This document shows positions 1 to 6,646 of a DNA stretch of 9,540 nucleotides, in pieces. Below the pieces are notes generated by a model. It ran no database searches. It was not told the origin of the DNA and was given only the letters and a program-made list of their open reading frames with translations. The stretch comes from Elusimicrobiota bacterium. GTDB taxonomy: Bacteria > Elusimicrobiota > Elusimicrobia > FEN-1173. The stretch's first letter is position 1. Every line of letters begins with the position of its first letter. Location: positions 1 to 9,540 of the forward strand of contig JACQPF010000061.1 in the NCBI GenBank assembly GCA_016207625.1, given 5' to 3'. Position numbers and translations under genes: made by a program.

Positions 1-1
1 C

Positions 2-352
2 TTTTTGATCGTGGAAGGAATCGGGGGGGCCATGGTGCCGCTCGCGGAGAATTTCACGGTGGCGGATATGATGGCGCGGTTCGGCTTGCCGGTCTGGGTG
101 GTGGCGCGTCCCGGTCTCGGGACTCTGAACCATACGCTGCTCACCTTGGACGTCTTGAAGCGCCGGGGTTTAAAAGTGGAACGGATCGTGATCAGCGGTT
201 TTCGCGGCCGAGATCTCGCGGAGAGGACGAACCCGGTAATCCTGAGGGAATGGACTTCATTGCCCGTCACCCTCCTGCCCCGGATCCGGGACAAGGCTCA
301 TCGAGAGAGGTTCATCCGTCGGTGGACGAAGGAGCTGAGCGCGATCTCTTAG
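2..352 (+). CDS. bioD: Dethiobiotin synthetase, C-terminal part (5' end outside window)
   Basis: This is the last 116 or so codons of an ATP-dependent dethiobiotin synthetase, which carboxylates and closes the ureido ring of 7,8-diaminononanoate in biotin synthesis in the cytoplasm. The reading frame is open to the left edge (TTT before the TTG at 5), so the TTG is an internal leucine, not a start. Visible family motifs are VEGIGGAMVPL (the conserved VEGxGG strand and loop) and VVARPGLGTLNHTLLT, the segment with the conserved Asn-His near the nucleotide and dimer site. The N-terminal P-loop lies outside the window. The stop is TAG at 350-352 and a strong hairpin follows 22 bases later, so the transcript probably ends there. 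bioA, its usual partner, is on the same strand but about 4.8 kb further on, beyond an inverted large gene. The family call is secure; only the C-terminal part could be examined. Confidence 0.88.
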   Translation, partial: FLIVEGIGGAMVPLAENFTVADMMARFGLPVWVVARPGLGTLNHTLLTLDVLKRRGLKVERIVISGFRGRDLAERTNPVILREWTSLPVTLLPRIRDKAHRERFIRRWTKELSAIS

Positions 353-374
353 GGCCTCATGCGGATATACGCAT

Positions 375-415
375 AAGAGCCCCGCCGGGGGAAGGGAATC
401 CCCGGCGGGGCTCTT
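375..415. terminator. Rho-independent terminator between convergent genes
   Basis: A 16-bp perfect stem (375-390 with 400-415; arms AAGAGCCCCGCCGGGG and its complement) encloses a 9-base purine-rich loop. On the + strand it is followed by TTATCTAATAT, a moderate U-rich tail, so it should end the bioD transcript. On the - strand it lies 22 bases past the stop of the large secreted-protein gene, with its AAGAG/CTCTT edges giving a short UCUU-like end, so it probably serves both genes. The tail is better on the + strand. Confidence 0.85.
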
Positions 416-436
416 TATCTAATATGTCCGAACGCG

Positions 437-3400
437 CTACTTCACGACCGCGACGGTTTGGTTGTGGCGGACGCCGGCGGTGTCGGTGATCTTCACGACG
501 TAGACGCCGGATTCAACGACCTTCCCGTGCCGGTCGCGGCCGTTCCAAACGAGAGCGGAGGACCCGTCGCCGGCCGCCTTGTAGACTTCGTTACCGGCTT
601 CGTCAAGGATCTCGATCTTCTGGGCCTGCAGGCCGAAGGTCATGACGCTTTGCGCGCCGTTGGCCAGGGCCGGCGTGAGGAACCTCTGCTGGCTTTTCAC
701 GTTTTCCGCGCTGACCTCGAAAGCGGCGTCTGAGGCGGGGAACAGGGCGAAGAGGGACATTTGGGAGGTCCGCACCGTGACGGTGCGCTGGGTTTTGTCC
801 ACCAAGCCGCCCGCCAGCCGCCAGCGCATCTTGTCGTGGAAGAAGACCCGCAGCCGGGAAGCGTCGATGTTCGTGCCGTCCACGATCCCGTTGTCGTCCG
901 CATCGCGGTAGGTCAGAACCAGCGTGACCGGTTTCCGGAAGACGAGGAGCGACGTGCCGTCCGTCGAAACGCTGTAAACGGCGACCGGCCGCGGCCCGTG
1001 GCGGGCGATGTCGATCTCCTTCTCGTTGGACGGGGGCGGAACCGTCCGGCCGTCGGGTTGACGGATGATGACCTTCGAGGGCCTGTCTTCGGCGGATAGG
1101 TTCCCCAAGTCCAGCATCGGGCAACCGTTGGCCGCCAGCCGGTCCGACAAGACGGCTCGGCCGAATTCGTCAAGCCGCAGGTCCGCGGAATTGACGATTT
1201 GCACGGCGTGGTCTTCGGTGTGGAGATCCCCGTCTTCGTCGGTCACCTGCGTTTGGAACGCCAGGGGCCCGCTTCGGTGGGCGGTGAACGCGGCCGGGAC
1301 CGTAAGGCGATAGACGTCCGTGGTGCCGTCCGCGACCGTCATGTCCAGGGGTTCGCTCTGAGAATCCTCATCATCGAATAGCGCCTGAACGGAATAGAGA
1401 GGAATGTCGTTCAGCGATGTGACGCTCATGCGGATTTCCGGACTCTCCTCCCAGCCGTTGATCTCCGTGAACCCGTCGACTACCATGGCCGCGACTTGCG
1501 AGACCGCCGGAGCGCCGCTCGTGGCCGGGGCCGTCGTGCTGAGGTCGGCGCCCGAAAGGACGGTGTCGGCCACCGTGGAGTTCAGGTCCACCATGGAGGT
1601 GTCCACGAGGAGAGGATACTTGGGCGTTTTTGAACTGGTGTAGAAGAGGACGCCGTTCTTGTAATATTTGACGACCCCGGACTCAACCGCCACCCGGAAC
1701 ACGTCGTTGGCCGCGAAGGTGATGTTTGTTTTCAGGTAGCCGTTTTCCCGGATCTCGGCGGAGCCATAGGCCAGGCGGATGGCGAAGTCGATGTCGCCCG
1801 AACGGTTGTTTGAATTGCCGTTGGAGAGGCCGGCATAGCGGTTCTTATTCACTTCGACCGCCGTGAACTCCACGTGGCCGTCCCCCGAGGCGATGGACTG
1901 CTGGGAAATGGCGCCCGCGTTGGCGATCCCGTCGGTGCCGGAGGTCTTCTTCAAGGTGTTGCCGGTGGCCGTGCATCTCACGAGGCTGGTCCAAACGACG
2001 TTCTGCGCGGTGCCGTTCCCGCCCGAGGTCGCAGTTGTGAACGTGAAGTCTTCCGAGACGGCCAAATTGCCCCCCGCATCACGGGATTTCACGCGGTAGT
2101 GATAGAGAGTCAGAGGGTTCAATCCGCTCAGCGTCACACTGTGGTTCGTCACGAGGGTCGAGTTGAGAGGGGAGGAACTTCCATAGGCGGTCGTCGGGCC
2201 GTATTCCACCTGGGTGTCGGCGGAATTGTTGGTGGTCCATGTGACGGTGGCCGCGCTGCTGGTGATGCCGACGGCTCCGACTGAAGAGATCGTGAGGGGC
2301 GTCGTTCCCTGGGAACCGCTGGAGAGCACTGCGTTTGCGACGGTCGCGTTCAGATCGATCATGGAGGTGTCCACGAGGAGGGGGTAGGCGGGGACCTTGG
2401 TGCTGGTGTAGAAGCGGACGCCGTTCTTGTAGTATTTGACCACGCCCGATTCCACCGCCACGCGGAACACGTCGTTGGCGGCGAAAGTGGTCTGGGCCAT
2501 GGAGATGCCGTTCTCCCGGACCTCGGCCGTGCCGAAGGCCAGGCGGACGGCGAAGTCGATGTCGCCGGAACCGGTGTTGGTGTTGCCGTTGGAAAGACCC
2601 GCGTAGCGGTTGGTGTTGGTTTCCAGGGCTGTGAACTCCACGTATCCGTCTCCCGAAGCGAGGGTCTGTTGGGAGACCGCTCCCGCGTCGGACGATCCGC
2701 CGGCGCCGCTCGTTTTCTTGAGGGTGTTGCCGGTCGCCGTGCAGTTGACCAGACTGCTCCACACGATGTTCTCGACGCCGCCTCCCCCCGTGCCGCCGGA
2801 AGCGGCCGTGGTGAATGTGTTGTCGCCCGAAACGGCGAGGTTGCCGGCCGCGTCGCGGGATTTCACGCGGTAGTGATAGAGGGTTTGCGGGTTCAGGCCG
2901 CTCAAAGAGACGTTGTGGTTGGTGGCAAGAGAGGAATCCAATGAGGATGAGCTGCCGTACGAAGCGGTCGGGCCGTAATCCACCTGAGTGTCGGACGGTT
3001 CGTTGGTCGTCCAGGCGATGGAGGCGCCGCTGGAGGTGATGTTTGAACTGCCGATCCCGCTGAGGACGGGAGGCGTGGTGTCGGAGCCGGCCTGGGTGGT
3101 GAATGTATAGTCGCCCGAGACGGAAAGGTTGCCGGCCGCGTCGCGGGATTTCACGCGATAATGATAGAGAGCCTGCGCGCTCAGCCCGGCCAGGGAGGCG
3201 TTGTGGCTGGTCGTCATGGACGTGTTGAGGGCCGTCGAGTTGCCATAGGACGTGGTCAGGCCGTACTCCACCTGGGTGTCCGAAGGCTCATTGGTGGACC
3301 AGCCGACCGTGGCCGAATTGGAAGTCACGTTGGAGCCGGCCACCCCGCTGATCACGGGAGGGGTCGTGTCCGACGCGCCGCTGTAGGGGTTGCCTCTTCC

Positions 3401-4849
3401 GAGGTAGTTCCAAAAATAATTGGTCAAAGAGGAGTCCGAGCAGAACCCGCGCGAGACGCCGGCGTCCGTGCACATCTCTTTCTTGATCCGGGCTTCGAGC
3501 GGCCAGGGCCATAAGGCCTCTCCCGTCTCCGTGTTCCAGCCGGATTGCCCTTGAAGGGTGCCGCTGGCGCCTGTGCGGTTGACGATGGTTGCGCCAATCT
3601 GCCCGCCGGATTGCCCTGCGGTTTTCAGAGGAGTTCCCGATTCGATCCGGCCGAGATAGTTGAGGCCGTTCAGCTCCGGATCGTAGGTCACCATCCCGGT
3701 CCCGGAACTGCAGCTGGAATTGCCGAAGCAGTCATGGTAGGTGGCGGAAACGCCGTCCAGAGCCGTCGTCCGGTTCTTGATGATGACGTTCGATATGGCA
3801 ACGCTGCCCGACCCCCAAAAGCCGATGCCGCCCGCCCAGGAGCCGTTCGAGAGCTTGGACCGGCCGATGGTGACGTTTTTGATGGAGACGTTGTTGCGAG
3901 ACCCCACTCCCATGGCGATGCCGCCGCCCCGGTTGTCCCAAAACACGCAGTCCCGGATGGTGGGGTTTGAAATGGTCCCGCTGTCGTCCAGAGAAAGCCC
4001 CTGTCCTTGGGTGGCGAGGGCGATGGAGCCGAGCCAGGAGTTGCTGTCGTTGCCGTGAGCCACGGACGTGTTCTTCACCGCATAGAAAGCGGCGTTCCAG
4101 GAGCTGTAAGTCAGGTCGGAGTCGATCACGATCACGTTTTGCGCCGAGCAGTTGGACGAGGCGTAGAAGTTGATGGCGGCCTCAGGGTCGCCTTTGGTGT
4201 CCGTCCAGCCGCCGTCGTGGCGGATGACGGCGCGGCGGAAAACGACGCGGTCCGAGTTGTATACGAGGACGTTGTAGCGGCCGCCCAGGCCGTGGAACCA
4301 ATTGTCTTCGAATAGGATGTCGGCCGTGTCGCTGTAGTCGTTGGAGCCGACCGTGGTGGCGGCGCAGTTACCCGAGGAACAGCCGCCTTTGAACTCGTTC
4401 CGGAAAAATTTGAGATGGTTCCCGAGCACGGTGCGACCGTCGTCCTGGAACCGCAGGCCTTCGAATTGGAGGTAGGCATCGGTGTGGTCCATGGCGAGCC
4501 CGCCGGTGAGGATGACGGCGCCATCGGTCTCCGCCTTGATCGTGATGTAGCCGCTGGAAGAGCCGTTCGGCAGGTTCGAGAGAGAGTTCGCGGATCCGCT
4601 GTATGTGCCGTCCCGGAGGACGAGCGCATCTCCCGGCGCCAGGCAGCCCAGGCCCGCGGAAATGGTTTTGCGCGGCGTGGACGAACTGGTCGCTTGCGAA
4701 CAACTGTTCGTGTCGCTCCCCGAGTTGGAAACGTAATACGTCGAAGCCAGAGCGCACAACGGAACGGCTGTCAGCACGGCTGAAAAGGCGAGATGGTAAA
4801 GCGCTTTAACAAAGATGCGACACAACGACTTTGGATTGCGGACTCTCAT
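437..4849 (-). CDS. Large secreted beta-helix / Fn3 / SPRY-like surface protein with FlgD-Ig-like C-terminus
   Basis: A 1470-residue exported, probably surface-attached protein of unknown substrate. Residues 1-35 form a Sec signal peptide (basic start, hydrophobic 14-31, likely cut after ALA at 33-35). Residues 37 to about 425 resemble a right-handed parallel beta-helix: a TYYVSNSGSDT start, a PGDALVLRDGTYSG turn, then repeated strand-turn units such as ILFEDNWF, VVFRRAVIRHDGG, IRDCVFWDNRGGG and VAISNVIIKN. Fn3-like modules follow at about 494-587, 588-684 and 850-940, each with DTQV(E/D)YG and LYHYRVKSRDA. Two SPRY/lectin-like modules are at 692-843 and 948-1099. A region with DADDNGIVDGT (1316-1326) and a MSLFALFPA end is common in bacterial surface proteins. 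Residues 1385-1470 resemble the FlgD-Ig fold (VWNGRDRHGK, ESGVYVVKI), often found at the C-terminus of secreted proteins. The start at 4849 has a GGGGGA site 8 bases upstream. Role inferred: adhesion or glycan binding; lyase activity is possible but no catalytic residues could be assigned. Confidence 0.85.
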   Translation of the reverse strand: MRVRNPKSLCRIFVKALYHLAFSAVLTAVPLCALASTYYVSNSGSDTNSCSQATSSSTPRKTISAGLGCLAPGDALVLRDGTYSGSANSLSNLPNGSSSGYITIKAETDGAVILTGGLAMDHTDAYLQFEGLRFQDDGRTVLGNHLKFFRNEFKGGCSSGNCAATTVGSNDYSDTADILFEDNWFHGLGGRYNVLVYNSDRVVFRRAVIRHDGGWTDTKGDPEAAINFYASSNCSAQNVIVIDSDLTYSSWNAAFYAVKNTSVAHGNDSNSWLGSIALATQGQGLSLDDSGTISNPTIRDCVFWDNRGGGIAMGVGSRNNVSIKNVTIGRSKLSNGSWAGGIGFWGSGSVAISNVIIKNRTTALDGVSATYHDCFGNSSCSSGTGMVTYDPELNGLNYLGRIESGTPLKTAGQSGGQIGATIVNRTGASGTLQGQSGWNTETGEALWPWPLEARIKKEMCTDAGVSRGFCSDSSLTNYFWNYLGRGNPYSGASDTTPPVISGVAGSNVTSNSATVGWSTNEPSDTQVEYGLTTSYGNSTALNTSMTTSHNASLAGLSAQALYHYRVKSRDAAGNLSVSGDYTFTTQAGSDTTPPVLSGIGSSNITSSGASIAWTTNEPSDTQVDYGPTASYGSSSSLDSSLATNHNVSLSGLNPQTLYHYRVKSRDAAGNLAVSGDNTFTTAASGGTGGGGVENIVWSSLVNCTATGNTLKKTSGAGGSSDAGAVSQQTLASGDGYVEFTALETNTNRYAGLSNGNTNTGSGDIDFAVRLAFGTAEVRENGISMAQTTFAANDVFRVAVESGVVKYYKNGVRFYTSTKVPAYPLLVDTSMIDLNATVANAVLSSGSQGTTPLTISSVGAVGITSSAATVTWTTNNSADTQVEYGPTTAYGSSSPLNSTLVTNHSVTLSGLNPLTLYHYRVKSRDAGGNLAVSEDFTFTTATSGGNGTAQNVVWTSLVRCTATGNTLKKTSGTDGIANAGAISQQSIASGDGHVEFTAVEVNKNRYAGLSNGNSNNRSGDIDFAIRLAYGSAEIRENGYLKTNITFAANDVFRVAVESGVVKYYKNGVLFYTSSKTPKYPLLVDTSMVDLNSTVADTVLSGADLSTTAPATSGAPAVSQVAAMVVDGFTEINGWEESPEIRMSVTSLNDIPLYSVQALFDDEDSQSEPLDMTVADGTTDVYRLTVPAAFTAHRSGPLAFQTQVTDEDGDLHTEDHAVQIVNSADLRLDEFGRAVLSDRLAANGCPMLDLGNLSAEDRPSKVIIRQPDGRTVPPPSNEKEIDIARHGPRPVAVYSVSTDGTSLLVFRKPVTLVLTYRDADDNGIVDGTNIDASRLRVFFHDKMRWRLAGGLVDKTQRTVTVRTSQMSLFALFPASDAAFEVSAENVKSQQRFLTPALANGAQSVMTFGLQAQKIEILDEAGNEVYKAAGDGSSALVWNGRDRHGKVVESGVYVVKITDTAGVRHNQTVAVVK
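1553..3370 (-). repeat. Tandem Fn3-like and SPRY-like modules inside the secreted protein gene
   Basis: The order along the protein is Fn3-A (3089-3370), Fn3-B (2798-3088), SPRY-like 1 (2321-2776), Fn3-C (2030-2302) and SPRY-like 2 (1553-2008). The Fn3-B + SPRY1 unit and the Fn3-C + SPRY2 unit are offset by about 256-258 residues. Residues 788-811 and 1044-1067 are identical over 24 positions (core VFRVAVESGVVKYYKNGV). DNA similarity is also visible: GGGATTTCACGCGGTAGTG occurs at 2083 and 2857 and with two changes at 3145, and ATGGAGGTGTCCACGAGG occurs in both SPRY-like copies. This indicates internal duplication of a two-domain unit plus one extra Fn3 module, with enough divergence since then that the copies are not identical. 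Confidence 0.85.
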
Positions 4850-4881
4850 GGAAGTGGTCCCCCGATCACGATCTGGATTGA

Positions 4882-4900
4882 GCCCGAACGTTCTTCGGGC
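4882..4900 (-). other. Small hairpin in the leader of the surface-protein gene
   Basis: GCCCGAA (4882-4888) and TTCGGGC (4894-4900) form a 7-bp perfect stem with a 5-base loop, 33 bases upstream of the start codon on the - strand and about 19 bases before its GGGGGA ribosome site. There is no U-tract, so it is not a terminator. It could influence mRNA stability or translation start, or be incidental. Confidence 0.4.
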
Positions 4901-5081
4901 GAAGGTTATCGTGTTGTGGGCGGCAACGAGTTGTTGTCGATGCGCGGGTGAATAGCTACGAGGGGGCGACTTGGAATAACGTGGAAAGTAAGACCTTCTC
5001 CGCGGAGCGCGGTAAAGGAACAGCCCTCAGGAACTACTTGCCGCATGCCGAAAATCAATACGACGGTTCCAGCACTTGGTC

Positions 5082-5109
5082 TTAAGAGTTTAAGCAAAAA
5101 AAATATTTT
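5082..5109 (+). promoter_or_regulatory. Candidate sigma-70-type promoter for bioA and the cyclase genes
   Basis: TTAAGA (5082-5087) and TATTTT (5104-5109) are separated by 16 bases, matching 4/6 at each box. The start of transcription would be near 5116, about 50 bases before the first possible bioA start. It overlaps the candidate - strand promoter, so the two directions could compete for polymerase. Inference from sequence matching only. Confidence 0.3.
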
Positions 5110-5115
5110 ATGCAA
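5087..5115 (-). promoter_or_regulatory. Candidate sigma-70-type promoter for the surface-protein gene
   Basis: Read on the - strand, TTGCAT (5110-5115) lies 17 bases before TAAACT (5087-5092), with an A/T-rich spacer containing T8. The boxes match 3/6 and 4/6 of the sigma-70 consensus with ideal spacing. Transcription would begin near 5080, giving a leader of about 230 bases. Such matches are common in AT-rich DNA, so this is only a plausible candidate. Confidence 0.3.
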
Positions 5116-5167
5116 GATTTATTTTTCGAACCTGTTTCCGAGACAAAACATTGCGATTTATTAGAAA

Positions 5168-6646
5168 ATGATAGAATGGCATGCGACCATGAGCAAAAAA
5201 AAATCCAGCCTCGCCCGCTGGGATAAGACGTACCTATGGCACCCCTTTACGCAGCAGGCCGATTGGGAGAAAGACGATCCTCTCATCATTCAATCGGCCA
5301 GGGGCTCGTATTTGACGGATGTGGAAGGACGGCGTTACCTGGACGGCGTCTCTTCCCTGTGGGTGACGGTGCATGGCCACCGACACCCCGCCTTGGACCG
5401 GGCGGTCAAATCCCAATTGGCCCGGATGGCCCACACCACGTTCCTGGGCCTCACCCACGAACCCGCCATTCTCTTGGCGAAAGAGCTCGTGCGGATCGCT
5501 CCGCGGGGACTCCGCCGCGTTTTTTACTCGGACAACGGATCCACGGCCGTCGAAGTGGCTTTGAAAATGGCGTATCAATACGGACGGCAGCAAACGTCGC
5601 CGCTCCGGACGGAATTCCTGGCCTTGAAGAATTCGTATCACGGCGACACGCTGGGGTCCGTTTCCATCGGAGGGATCGATCTCTTTCATAAGGCGTTCAA
5701 ACCGCTCCTTTTCCGGGCGCGCTTCGCGATCAGTCCCCACTGTTACCGGTGCCCGTATCGGAGGGAAAGAGGGGGAGGCTCCTCGCGCATCGGGAACGCG
5801 GGGGGAAACATCTCGGCCCCCAAGCCCGGAGACTCCCGGAAGGAGACGGGTTGCCGTTGGGAATGCCTTCGGAGCGCGGAGGTCGTTTTTCAGTCCCGTC
5901 GCGGACGGCTGGCGGCGGCGGTCATCGAGCCCTCCGTGCAGGGCGCGGCGGGGATGATCGTCATGCCGCGCGGCTACATGAAGGGGTTCGAAGCGCTCTG
6001 CCGGCGGGAAGGCGTTCCGCTGATTTGCGACGAAGTGGCCACGGGTTTCGGGCGCACGGGGGCCATGTTCGCCGTCGATCACGAGGGCGTCTCGCCGGAC
6101 ATCATGTGCGTGGCCAAATCCATCACCGGCGGATACCTGCCTTTGGCCGCCACGTTGACGACCGAAAGAATTTATCAAGCGTTCCTGGGGCGCTATGAGG
6201 AGTTCAAGACTTTTTATCACGGGCATACTTACACAGCGAACCCCCTGGCCTGCGCGGCGGCTCTGGCCAACCTCGAGCTGTATCGCACGCAAAGGCTGCT
6301 CCGGGACGTCGGGCGCAAAGCCGGGTGGCTGGCGCAAGCGCTCGACGGCCTCCGCTCCCTGCCGATCGTCGGCGACGTGAGGCAGATCGGGTTCATGGCC
6401 GGCGTGGAGTTGGTTCAAGACCCGGGAACCCGGCGGCCTTTCCCGCCCGCGTGGAAGATCGGCCAGAAGGTCTGCCTCGCGGCGCGCGAACGCGGCCTGT
6501 GGCTTCGTCCTCTGGGCGACGTCATCGTGATCCTGCCTCCGTTGGGGATTGCCGACGGGGATCTCCGCCGGCTGTTTCGCGGAGTGCGTGAAGCCATCCT
6601 CGAAACGGCTTATTCACTTTCAAAGGAGGACGGCCGCCTCCCATGA
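5168..6646 (+). CDS. bioA: Adenosylmethionine-8-amino-7-oxononanoate aminotransferase
   Basis: This PLP-dependent class III aminotransferase converts 7-keto-8-aminopelargonate to 7,8-diaminopelargonate with S-adenosylmethionine as usual amino donor, the step before BioD. Numbered from the start at 5168, family marks are LWHPFTQ (23-29), SDNGSTAVEVALKM (121-134), NSYHGDT (155-161), CDEVATGFGRTG (287-298, with Asp288 for the pyridine nitrogen), Lys317 in AKSITGG as the Schiff-base lysine, HTYTANPLACAAALA (353-367) and LRPLGDVIVILPPL (446-459). PSVQGAAGM and GYLPLAATLTT are typical of BioA rather than other class III enzymes. At 492 residues it is longer than the usual 430-455: HCYRCP (191-196) and CRWEC (229-233) are separated by a Gly/Ser/Arg-rich insert. 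The start is uncertain: ATG 5168 and in-frame ATG 5189 both lack a clear Shine-Dalgarno site, and 5189 (MSKKKSSLARWDK) fits usual BioA N-termini better. It overlaps the next gene by ATGA. Confidence 0.93.
   Translation: MIEWHATMSKKKSSLARWDKTYLWHPFTQQADWEKDDPLIIQSARGSYLTDVEGRRYLDGVSSLWVTVHGHRHPALDRAVKSQLARMAHTTFLGLTHEPAILLAKELVRIAPRGLRRVFYSDNGSTAVEVALKMAYQYGRQQTSPLRTEFLALKNSYHGDTLGSVSIGGIDLFHKAFKPLLFRARFAISPHCYRCPYRRERGGGSSRIGNAGGNISAPKPGDSRKETGCRWECLRSAEVVFQSRRGRLAAAVIEPSVQGAAGMIVMPRGYMKGFEALCRREGVPLICDEVATGFGRTGAMFAVDHEGVSPDIMCVAKSITGGYLPLAATLTTERIYQAFLGRYEEFKTFYHGHTYTANPLACAAALANLELYRTQRLLRDVGRKAGWLAQALDGLRSLPIVGDVRQIGFMAGVELVQDPGTRRPFPPAWKIGQKVCLAARERGLWLRPLGDVIVILPPLGIADGDLRRLFRGVREAILETAYSLSKEDGRLP

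Larger units (their letters stand above)
4850..5167. other. Divergent intergenic region between the surface-protein gene and bioA
   Basis: This 318-bp stretch holds no convincing gene. The left two thirds are GC-mixed and would form a long leader for the - strand gene. The right third (about 5080-5167) is clearly AT-rich, with an A8 run and a TATTTTA patch, and is the natural place for promoters. Visible inverted repeats are GCCCGAA/TTCGGGC (4882-4900), the 10-bp palindrome CTCCGCGGAG (4998-5007), GCGGTAA/TTGCCGC with one G-U pair (5009-5015 with 5038-5044), and TAAGACC/GGTCTTA (4989-4995 with 5078-5084). I see no recognisable BirA or BioR operator and no known riboswitch consensus. Confidence 0.6.

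Noticed and set aside
4754..4765. Lipobox (VPLC) in the surface-protein signal peptide
   Set aside because: Leu directly before the Cys and Pro before it do not fit the lipobox consensus; the following ALA cut site fits signal peptidase I better.
4906..5115. A 69-codon frame on the - strand starting with TTG (MHKIFFLLKLLRPS...)
   Set aside because: The hydrophobic start comes from the AT-rich T-run of the promoter region. There is no ribosome site and the rest has no recognisable character.
4850..5167. Known riboswitch (GEMM c-di-GMP, TPP, cobalamin, glycine) or BirA operator
   Set aside because: I looked on both strands and saw none of the core consensus strings or a biotin operator palindrome.
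5234..6418. A 394-codon open frame on the - strand
   Set aside because: It lies antisense inside bioA, with no recognisable domain; the + strand has every BioA motif.
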